Of a stretch of DNA of 5,165 bases, positions 1-5,165 are shown piece by piece. Source of the DNA: an uncultured Bergeyella sp. (GTDB lineage: Bacteria > Bacteroidota > Bacteroidia > Flavobacteriales > Weeksellaceae); the NCBI GenBank assembly GCA_916710115.1, contig CAKAOY010000100.1:1-5165 (forward strand), given 5' to 3'. The position numbers and the translations under genes are program-made. Every line of letters begins with the position of its first letter. Position 1 is the stretch's first letter. The notes below the pieces were generated by a model. The model was not told where the DNA came from, did no database searches, and was given only the letters and a program-made list of their open reading frames with translations.

Positions 1-1
1 T

Positions 2-64
2 ATCGTCTTTTCATCGTCTATGCCCTATGCCGATATTCACAACAATGGGGGAGAAGTGGCATAA
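2..64 (+). CDS. 3' end of an upstream gene (frame uncertain)
   Basis: All three forward frames are open at the left edge, so the upstream gene cannot be assigned with certainty. The frame starting at base 2 ends at a TAA at 62-64 and gives a plausible protein tail containing MPYADIHNNGGEVA. The frame starting at base 3 runs further, to a TAA at 96-98 only 24 bp before traK, but reads as a less typical mixture (FHRLCPMPIF then EKWHNPSLEK). The frame from base 1 stops at 82-84. In CTnDOT-like operons the gene before traK is traJ, a polytopic VirB6-like membrane protein. Position alone makes traJ the natural candidate, but nothing in this short tail confirms it. The first 60 bases are about 47% GC, clearly higher than the rest of the window. 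Confidence 0.3.
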   Translation: MVFSSSMPYADIHNNGGEVA

Positions 65-122
65 CCCCTCCTTGGAAAAAATAACAAGTAGATTTTAAAC
101 CGAAATTAAAAATCATAATAAA
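65..122 (+). promoter_or_regulatory. AT-rich leader before traK
   Basis: This AT-rich stretch leads into the traK start and ends in AATAAAATG. There is no purine-rich Shine-Dalgarno sequence at the usual distance. The A-rich run directly before the ATG is the usual arrangement in Bacteroidota, and the same AATAAAATG context recurs at the next gene (ATG 747). I find no convincing Bacteroidota promoter. TAGATTTT at 89-96 resembles the -7 box (TAnnTTTG) but has a mismatch and no well-spaced -33 box. The operon is therefore probably transcribed from further upstream. Confidence 0.35.
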
Positions 123-734
123 ATGTTAGTTAAAAGTATAGAAGAAAAAATCAATATCAATAAGTCAGTATCTTTTGCTGTCATTATTGGTGCTGTTATT
201 ATGGTAATTAGTGTTCTCATCTTTACCTATATGAATATTAGAGAATCAAGAAAAAGTATGTATATCCTTGATAATGGGGTGCCAGTCTTTGTGAAGCAAG
301 TAGATGAACTCCTCAATAGACCTGTGGAATATAAATCACAAGTGGAACTTTTCCACAGGCTATTTTTCACACTACCACCTGATAATGATTATATCAAAGA
401 AAATGTAGAAAAATCATTATACCTCATTGATGATAGTGGAAAAAAAGAATATACCAACCTTAAAGAAAATGGTTTTTACAACCAAGTGGTATCTTCTAAT
501 TCTATGGTAACCATTAAAACAGACTCTATTAAAATCAATGAAGTAGAGAAAAAATTCACCTACTACGGAACTCAATTTATCAATAGAAAAACCGCACTCA
601 TTACAAGGAAATTAATTACCGAAGGGAAATTTGAAGATATAATGAGAACTAATAACAACCCTCACGGCGTAATGCTTAAAAATTGGAGAATTATTGATAA
701 TACCGAGATTTCAGAAAAAGATAAATTCTATTAA
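123..734 (+). CDS. traK: Conjugative transfer protein TraK (VirB8-like inner-membrane channel component)
   Basis: The product is 203 residues, close to the roughly 200-residue length of Bacteroidota TraK. It has a short cytoplasmic N-terminus, one strongly hydrophobic segment at about residues 16-37, and then a periplasmic domain, the bitopic layout of VirB8-type proteins. Family-like landmarks are YILDNG (47-52), FHRLFFTLPPD (77-87), YNQVV and the C-terminal NPHG (179-182) followed by a basic/aromatic stretch. They correspond to the RFHELFFTLSPD and NNPQGF-type motifs I recall from Bacteroides TraK. By homology it is a scaffold of the type IV secretion channel in the inner membrane, contacting the VirB10-like TraM. 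The ATG at 123 fits because it precedes the membrane segment at the usual distance and has an A-rich leader. The next gene starts 12 bp after the stop, so the two are surely cotranscribed. Assignment is from recalled motifs, not a search, but is strong. Confidence 0.92.
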   Translation: MLVKSIEEKININKSVSFAVIIGAVIMVISVLIFTYMNIRESRKSMYILDNGVPVFVKQVDELLNRPVEYKSQVELFHRLFFTLPPDNDYIKENVEKSLYLIDDSGKKEYTNLKENGFYNQVVSSNSMVTIKTDSIKINEVEKKFTYYGTQFINRKTALITRKLITEGKFEDIMRTNNNPHGVMLKNWRIIDNTEISEKDKFY

Positions 735-746
735 AACTGAAATAAA

Positions 747-1139
747 ATGAAAGAAGAAGTAGAAAATTTAGAGAAAAAATCCTTGAAAGATAAGGTATTA
801 GATATTAAAGAAAATATTTATCAAAACCCTAAAAAGTTTTATGTCTATTCTATGTTCGTCCTTGTGGCATTCTTTCTATTCTCTTTGTGGCGAGACTTTT
901 ACTATCCACCAAACTATTATAGTTCAATGGAAATACCAAGTATTCAGACCAAAAGCGAACAGGAAATTGATGTCCTAAAAGAAAAGGAAAAAAACAAAGA
1001 AAACGAAAGTAAAGAAATCCTTTCCGAACTGAAAGAATTGAGAACCAAAAAAGAAAGCGGTCAAATGACAAAAGAAGACAGCGTACGAGCAGAATTTTTA
1101 ATGAATAAATACAACGAACTGAACAATGGTGGATTTTAA
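747..1139 (+). CDS. Small inner-membrane protein in the TraL position, TM plus coiled coil
   Basis: The product has 130 residues. A charged, probably helical N-terminus (1-30) is followed by one transmembrane segment at about 31-48. A short aromatic linker (FYYPPNYYSS) comes next, then a Lys/Glu-rich heptad-like stretch at about 68-120 that should form a coiled coil. In CTnDOT-like operons the gene between traK and traM is traL, a protein of about 100 residues with one membrane helix after a (T/N)P-x-K-type sequence and a short coiled tail (DUF3989). This protein has the same order (NPKKFYVYSMF entering the helix, then EIDVLKEKEK) but is longer. I infer it is a TraL equivalent that helps assemble or stabilise the mating channel. 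Similarity is structural and positional rather than a clear motif match, so no symbol is given. Its last 14 bp overlap the start of traM. Confidence 0.75.
   Translation: MKEEVENLEKKSLKDKVLDIKENIYQNPKKFYVYSMFVLVAFFLFSLWRDFYYPPNYYSSMEIPSIQTKSEQEIDVLKEKEKNKENESKEILSELKELRTKKESGQMTKEDSVRAEFLMNKYNELNNGGF
1126..1139 (+). promoter_or_regulatory. Stop/start overlap coupling the TraL-like gene to traM
   Basis: The traM ATG (1126-1128) lies inside the end of the TraL-like gene, whose TAA is at 1137-1139 in another frame. The start is preceded by ACTGAAC and lacks the AATAAA leader seen at traK, the TraL-like gene and (as AATAATAAA) traN. Translation of traM therefore probably depends on ribosomes finishing the upstream gene. 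The coupling is inferred; the overlap is seen directly. Confidence 0.55.
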
Positions 1140-2346
1140 GAAAATTAATTGGAAACAGCCGAGATATATCATTCCGCTGATTGCCTTTTTACCTACGCTA
1201 TACATTGCTTATCAAGTAAATAGTTTTATGGAAGACAAACCAAAAAAGGAAACAGAAGAAGAATTATCTACTGGACTCGGAGAAACAAAAGAGCAAATTT
1301 TATCCAAAAATGAGGCGTATGATGCTTTCTATGGAAACGGCGATAAGAGAACAATGCTTGGCGGTTTAGATGAAGAAAAAGATAGTCTCAAAACTTATGA
1401 TGAAACGCTATCAGCAAAAGATAAACGATATATAGACTCTATACAATGGGCAAAAGAACAGCAATTACAAAGGCAAAATAGCAGATTAGGTAGAAATAAT
1501 GAGTATTTCAGACCGCCATCTAATAATAATGTTTCTTCTTCTGACAAAGATTACGAAAGGTCGGCAGAGATTATCAGAATGCTCAATAAAGAAGCCTCTG
1601 ATAGTGGAGAAAGTGGAAATAAAAACTATTCTCAAAATAAAGAGGAAAAAATAAAAGATGAAGAAAATCCTATCAAAATGATGAGAGAACAAATGCTTTT
1701 ATTAGACTCTTTGGAACAAAACAAAAACCCCGAATACAGGCAAAGAGCATTGGCTGAAAAAAGATTAAAGAAGAATAAAGAAAAAATGGAGGCTTTCCTA
1801 AACAGCACTCTCACCGTGAATAAGGCAAGGCTTAACAATCAATTCAATTCTATTACCAAAGAAAAAGAAGATAATTTCATTAAAGCCGTCATAGATGAAA
1901 ATCTGAAAGTGTATTTAGGTAGCAGAATTAGATTTAGGCTATTGGAAAATATTTATGTAGGAAAACATAAAATTGATAAAGGGGCAATTCTCTGCGGACA
2001 AATAAACGGTTTCCAAATGCAAAGAGTGAATTTGAACATTGTTTCCGTGCTGAACAATGGCAATATTCTACCAATCAATCTTACTATCTATGATGTAGAT
2101 GGTATTCAAGGGCTGTATGTTCCGCACTCTGCTTTCAGAGAAATGATGAGAGAACTGGGACAAAATTCCGTGCAAGGAACGAATATGGATAGCAGTGGAG
2201 AAGGCTTCTTTACCAGTTTCTTTTCCAAAGCTTTTTCCTCTACTTCAAGAACAATTGCCAACTTAATCCGACAAAATAAAGTAAAATTGAAGTATAATTC
2301 TTATGTGTATTTAATTAATGACCAACAACTTAAAGAAAATCAATAA
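1126..2346 (+). CDS. traM: Conjugative transposon protein TraM (VirB10-like, envelope-spanning)
   Basis: The product has 406 residues. A short N-terminus containing NWKQPRYIIP leads into one transmembrane segment at about 14-31. A long, charged, low-complexity linker rich in Lys, Glu, Asn and Ser follows (about 35-250) and would cross the periplasm. The conserved C-terminal domain begins near IKAVIDENLKVYLGSRI and includes RLLENIYV, IDKGAILCGQ and YDVDGIQGLYVP (starting at residue 322). It ends in VKLKYNSYVYLIND, matching the VKAGYxVLL-type ending of the TraM family. This is the VirB10 plan, in which the protein links the inner-membrane ATPases to the outer-membrane TraN ring. The length is close to the family's usual 400-450 residues. 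The gene overlaps the TraL-like gene by 14 bp and lies 4 bp before traN. Confidence is high for family and moderate for exact domain limits. Confidence 0.92.
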   Translation: MVDFKKINWKQPRYIIPLIAFLPTLYIAYQVNSFMEDKPKKETEEELSTGLGETKEQILSKNEAYDAFYGNGDKRTMLGGLDEEKDSLKTYDETLSAKDKRYIDSIQWAKEQQLQRQNSRLGRNNEYFRPPSNNNVSSSDKDYERSAEIIRMLNKEASDSGESGNKNYSQNKEEKIKDEENPIKMMREQMLLLDSLEQNKNPEYRQRALAEKRLKKNKEKMEAFLNSTLTVNKARLNNQFNSITKEKEDNFIKAVIDENLKVYLGSRIRFRLLENIYVGKHKIDKGAILCGQINGFQMQRVNLNIVSVLNNGNILPINLTIYDVDGIQGLYVPHSAFREMMRELGQNSVQGTNMDSSGEGFFTSFFSKAFSSTSRTIANLIRQNKVKLKYNSYVYLINDQQLKENQ

Positions 2347-2353
2347 TAAAATG
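2347..2353 (+). promoter_or_regulatory. A-rich initiation site that fixes the traN start
   Basis: Just after the traM stop (TAA 2344-2346) comes TAAA and then the ATG at 2351, giving AATAATAAAATG across the junction. This is the same A-rich context seen at traK and the TraL-like gene. It supports 2351 over the upstream in-frame ATG at 2318, which would add 11 polar residues in front of the signal peptide and overlap traM by 29 bp. Confidence 0.6.
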
Positions 2354-3232
2354 AAAAACCTATTTTTAGCATTAGCGATATTCAGCCTACCACTTACCCA
2401 AATCAAGGCTCAAACGGAAACCAAAGAAATCAAATTAAGAGATTTACCGACCATCAATATGTCTGATGGGGTCAATATTCATATCATTTCGCCAGAGCCT
2501 ATTCAGTTTGTGGATTTGTCCAACCAAAATCTCATCGGAGATTTACCAACAGAAAACATCGCAAGAGTGAAAATTGGAAAAAATGAAGTTTCAGACTCTA
2601 AAATTGAAAAAAAAGAACTTAAAACAGAGTTTAAAAATGGTGATGAAGTGGGAATTATTACCATTGTAGGGCAATCTTTTATGGCTCAATATAAAATCAT
2701 TTGGAGAGAAAAATTCAACCCCAATGTTCAATCTAATATCCATATCCAAGCCGAAGATATGCAACCATTGGAATTTCCAAAAGTGAGATTTTCCGCCTTT
2801 GAGTTGAGAAATCTTTCCCTTAATATCATTAATCAGAAAAAATCGGACAAAAGACCTATAAGAAAATCCGAAGACCTTAAAATGCTTATGCAACTGAATA
2901 ATGTCTATGTGGTTGAAGATTATATCTTTATGGATATTTCCATTGAAAACAAATCTAATTTACCTTACGATATTGACGGAATGATTTTCTCCATTGAGGA
3001 TAAGAAAATATTTAAAGCCACTAACAATCAATCCATTGAAGTAAAACCGCTATTTAAACTCTATGGAACAAAGAAAATTGGAAAAACATTTAGAAATATC
3101 TATGTCTTCAAAAAATTCACTTTCCCAAATTCCAAAGTATTTAACATTAGATTTTTTGAAGAACAAATCTCTGGAAGAACTCTTGAAATGAAAATAAAAT
3201 ATTCTGATGTCCTCAATGCTGATACATTTTAA
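2351..3232 (+). CDS. traN: Conjugative transposon protein TraN (VirB9-like, secreted; DUF4138 family)
   Basis: From the ATG at 2351 the product is 293 residues, near the usual length of about 300 for TraN. It opens with a typical Sec signal peptide: MK, then a hydrophobic core (NLFLALAIFSLPLTQ), with likely cleavage after IKA at about residue 20. The mature N-terminal half carries ISPEPIQFVDLSNQ, matching the FPAPVRYVDLG-type motif of the family. The C-terminal half has MDISIENKSNLPYDIDGMIF, then KKIFKATNNQ, IEVKPLF, VFKKFTFPNSKVF and a final short strand, all in the order I recall for Bacteroides TraN. By homology it is the periplasmic/outer-membrane channel component that pairs with TraM, like VirB9 with VirB10. 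A longer version starting at 2318 is possible but unlikely, since it would bury the signal peptide. The gene is followed by 39 bp without a terminator. Confidence 0.92.
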   Translation: MKNLFLALAIFSLPLTQIKAQTETKEIKLRDLPTINMSDGVNIHIISPEPIQFVDLSNQNLIGDLPTENIARVKIGKNEVSDSKIEKKELKTEFKNGDEVGIITIVGQSFMAQYKIIWREKFNPNVQSNIHIQAEDMQPLEFPKVRFSAFELRNLSLNIINQKKSDKRPIRKSEDLKMLMQLNNVYVVEDYIFMDISIENKSNLPYDIDGMIFSIEDKKIFKATNNQSIEVKPLFKLYGTKKIGKTFRNIYVFKKFTFPNSKVFNIRFFEEQISGRTLEMKIKYSDVLNADTF

Positions 3233-3271
3233 AATTTCCAAATATCCTATTAATAATAAAAATAAAGAATT
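3233..3271 (+). other. Short AT-rich spacer between traN and the coupling-protein gene
   Basis: This is the widest gap between the genes of the apparent operon. It is almost entirely A and T, contains no inverted repeat that could end transcription, and has no match to the TTG/TAnnTTTG promoter pair of Bacteroidota. Read-through from traN is the simplest explanation. The start of the next gene sits in an AATAAAGAATTATG context, A-rich but less tight than the others. Confidence 0.4.
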
Positions 3272-5149
3272 ATGCAAGAACAACAGCACCAAATAAAACT
3301 TTACGATTTTTTGCAAAAAGCCGTTTATGGAATGGTTATAATGGACTGCCTGTGTTTGTTTTATACCAATGCAGAAATTCCAGTGGTTTCCAAATTGCTG
3401 ACTTCGTTTAGTAAGATGAATATTTTCTTTCCGCCAATGAATGCAAAAATTGCAACACTCATATTGGTGGCTATCGTTGCAAGTGGAACAAAGGCAAAGA
3501 AAAAAACGGATTTAAACATTACAAAACATATTATTTTACCGATTGCTATTGGGCTTTTGTTGGTGTTTTCTGCTCTATTTTTTCAGTTAAACGCACCACT
3601 TCCTGCTGGGACAAGTATTCAAAATTTTAATTTGGCTCAAATTTTTTATGTTCTTTTATCTTTTAGCGGAGTGGCAATTACTCAAACAGGGGCTGATGCT
3701 ATTTCCAAATATATGCAAACCAAAATGGGAAATGATAGGTGGAATGTAGAAGAAGAGTCTTTTGACCAAAATAGAGAGTTAGTCAATACCGATACTTCTG
3801 TAAATATTCCTTATCTATTCAGATACAATAAAAAGACCAATAACGGCTGGATAAATATCGATCCATTTAGAGGAACTTTGGTTCTCGGAACACCTGGCTC
3901 TGGTAAGTCCTTTGGCGTGATAAATCCTGCTATTAGACAAATGGTAAATAAAGGTTTTTCGCTCTGTATTTATGATTTTAAATTTCCAGATTTAGGGCAA
4001 ATCGCTTATTATCATTATCTTATCAAAAAGAAAAATGATAAAGATTACAAGCATAATTTTGTGGTTATCAATCTCAATGAAGTGGAAAAATCCAAAAGGG
4101 TAAATCCACTAAAAAAGGAATATATCAAGACTTTGGCAGATGCCCAAGAAATGGCGGAAAGTATGGTTTCTGCATTACAAAAAGGCGGTTCAAGTGCTGG
4201 TGGTGGTTCAGACCAGTTCTTTACCCAATCGGCTATCAACTTCCTTTCCTCTTGTATTTATTTCTTCGCTACTTATGAAAATGGGAAATTCTCTTCTTTA
4301 CCGCATTTGTTGTCTTTTATGAATAGGTCTTACAAAGAAATCTTTGATACTTTGTTTGAACACGATGAGTTGGCTTCGCTTCTCTCTCCATTCAAATCTG
4401 CTTATGATAATAAGGCATTTGACCAATTGGAAGGACAAGTCGGAACACTGAAAATTTTCCTTTCAAGGTTGGCAACAAAAGAGAGTTATTGGGTTTTCAG
4501 TGGCGATGAAGTGGAACTAAAAATCTCTGATAAAGACAATCCAAGTATAATGATTTTGGCTTCTAATCCTGCTACACAAGATATTAACTCGGCTCTCTAT
4601 TCAGCGGTTTTAAATAGAACTTTGAAGTTAATCAATGATAAAGGAAATCTTCCTTCTGGCATTATTGCCGATGAGTTTCCTACGATTTACATTCACAAAA
4701 TAGACAATGTAATTGCTACGGCAAGGTCAAATGAAGTAGCCGTAATGCTCGGACTTCAAGAAATCCCTCAATTAAGGCAGTTTTATAAAAAAGAAGTGGG
4801 AGAAACTATCTCTTCAATTATCGGAAATATTTTAAGTGGTTCGGCAAGAGATAAAAACACTTTGGAATGGTTGGAAAAGATTTTTGGGAAAATTAAGCAA
4901 AAAAGTTATTCTCAATCCATTTCTAATCAAGGAACAACGACCAGTATCAATGAAAAAATGGAATCAATGATACCTGCTGGGAAAATCGCAGCACTCCGAA
5001 CAGGAGAAATGGTCGGCATCATTGCCCAAAGTGATGTTAATCAATCCCAAGAGTTTAAAACTTCGGCAATAAGTGGGAAAATTAATCTTAATATGAAAGA
5101 AATTAAAATAGTATTTACAACCGATTATTACTCAATATTTTATAGATAA
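3272..5149 (+). CDS. mobC: Type IV secretion coupling ATPase (VirD4/TraG family, MobC-like), possibly frameshifted at the 3' end
   Basis: The product has 625 residues. The N-terminal part contains about four hydrophobic segments (roughly 17-32, 58-72, 86-104 and 121-136), as in the YWF-type membrane domain of Bacteroidota MobC. A VirD4-like ATPase domain follows. Its Walker A motif is GTPGSGKS at 206-213 (K212) and its Walker B is GIIADEFPTI with D467/E468. A downstream GLQEIPQL motif begins at residue 494. The stretch GGGSDQFFTQSAINFL is also typical of the family. The protein would sit in the inner membrane as a hexamer and pass the relaxase-DNA complex to the channel built by TraK, TraM and TraN. 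The core to about residue 612 (INLNMKEIK) looks intact. After that the tail becomes a short aromatic sequence (IVFTTDYYSIFYR) and stops, where I expect a further, mostly polar 30-60 residues. The +1 frame stays open beyond, so a frameshift is suspected. The symbol could equally be traG or virD4. Confidence 0.88.
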   Translation: MQEQQHQIKLYDFLQKAVYGMVIMDCLCLFYTNAEIPVVSKLLTSFSKMNIFFPPMNAKIATLILVAIVASGTKAKKKTDLNITKHIILPIAIGLLLVFSALFFQLNAPLPAGTSIQNFNLAQIFYVLLSFSGVAITQTGADAISKYMQTKMGNDRWNVEEESFDQNRELVNTDTSVNIPYLFRYNKKTNNGWINIDPFRGTLVLGTPGSGKSFGVINPAIRQMVNKGFSLCIYDFKFPDLGQIAYYHYLIKKKNDKDYKHNFVVINLNEVEKSKRVNPLKKEYIKTLADAQEMAESMVSALQKGGSSAGGGSDQFFTQSAINFLSSCIYFFATYENGKFSSLPHLLSFMNRSYKEIFDTLFEHDELASLLSPFKSAYDNKAFDQLEGQVGTLKIFLSRLATKESYWVFSGDEVELKISDKDNPSIMILASNPATQDINSALYSAVLNRTLKLINDKGNLPSGIIADEFPTIYIHKIDNVIATARSNEVAVMLGLQEIPQLRQFYKKEVGETISSIIGNILSGSARDKNTLEWLEKIFGKIKQKSYSQSISNQGTTTSINEKMESMIPAGKIAALRTGEMVGIIAQSDVNQSQEFKTSAISGKINLNMKEIKIVFTTDYYSIFYR

Positions 5150-5165
5150 TAAGTCAGAAATATGG
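5112..5165 (+). CDS. Possible displaced C-terminus of the coupling protein in the +1 frame (partial)
   Basis: Right after a TAG at 5109-5111, the +1 frame relative to the coupling-protein gene is open to the right edge of the window. It reads YLQPIITQYFIDNKSEIW. This resembles the end region of MobC/TraG proteins as I recall it, where the ...INLD.xAIK segment is followed by a short linker, a P-x-Y-Y/F pattern, an acidic or polar patch, and a final helix. The main frame stops at 5147-5149. The likeness is short and unverified, so this may be only a chance open frame or the start of unrelated sequence. Confidence 0.35.

Noticed and set aside
45..75. GGGG...CCCC inverted match resembling a terminator before traK
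   Set aside because: The stem is only about four pairs with a long loop and is not followed by a T run, so it does not support an intrinsic terminator.
72..96. TTG...TAGATTTT resembling a Bacteroidota promoter
   Set aside because: The -7 box has a mismatch (T instead of the final G), and the spacing of about 14 bp to TTG is too short compared with the usual 19-21 bp.
850..1071. Minus-strand open frame opposite the TraL-like gene
   Set aside because: Its Phe/Arg-rich composition is what one gets from reading Lys/Glu-rich coding sequence backwards. It has no motif and no suitable leader.
1486..1838. Two overlapping minus-strand open frames opposite traM
   Set aside because: They overlap each other, are rich in Phe, Ile and Ser as expected of antisense shadows, and lie over a well-recognised gene.
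2318..2350. In-frame upstream ATG extending traN by 11 residues
   Set aside because: It would place polar residues (TNNLKKINNK) before the signal peptide and overlap traM by 29 bp. The ATG at 2351 has the A-rich leader and gives a clean signal peptide.
2591..3316. Minus-strand open frames opposite traN and the coupling-gene start
   Set aside because: They are antisense shadows of AT-rich coding sequence, with no recognisable protein features.
4045..4322. Short open frames (one minus, one plus) inside the coupling-protein gene
   Set aside because: Both lie within the conserved ATPase domain in other frames and show no independent coding signs.
1..5165. CRISPR arrays, insertion sequences, tRNA genes, origins, attachment sites
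   Set aside because: No regularly spaced repeats, terminal inverted repeats, transposase motifs, cloverleaf-like segments or long direct repeats were seen on either strand by eye.

Overview
The window looks like part of a conjugative transfer module from a member of the Bacteroidota, most likely a Flavobacteriia-type host. Four things point there: low GC by eye (roughly one third), A-rich leaders instead of Shine-Dalgarno sequences before the start codons, strong AAA/GAA/ATT codon use, and clear protein similarity (recalled, not searched) to the TraK, TraM, TraN and MobC/TraG families known from Bacteroides CTnDOT-like elements. It is probably an integrative conjugative element or a conjugative plasmid. 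No integrase, relaxase, origin or attachment site lies in the window, so these two cannot be told apart.

Layout: bases 1-122 hold the 3' end of an upstream reading frame, of uncertain frame and identity, and a short AT-rich leader. Five genes follow, all on the + strand and tightly packed as one apparent operon: traK (VirB8-like, 123-734), a small membrane/coiled-coil protein in the TraL position (747-1139), traM (VirB10-like, 1126-2346), traN (VirB9-like, 2351-3232) and a VirD4/TraG-type coupling ATPase of the MobC kind (3272-5149). Gaps are 12 bp, a 14-bp overlap, 4 bp and 39 bp. There is no minus-strand gene and no internal terminator or clear promoter.

Together, TraK, TraL-like, TraM and TraN would form the envelope-spanning core of a type IV secretion channel. 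TraK and the TraL-like protein sit in the inner membrane, TraM spans the periplasm, and TraN is the secreted partner at the outer membrane. The last gene encodes the inner-membrane ATPase that brings the relaxase-DNA complex to that channel.

The most notable points are the coupling-protein gene lying directly after traN, where traO would be expected in CTnDOT-like elements, and the abrupt, atypical C-terminus of the coupling protein. Just downstream of its conserved core, the +1 frame stays open to the window edge and reads more like the expected family tail, which suggests a frameshift. I see no sign of a wholly undescribed system.
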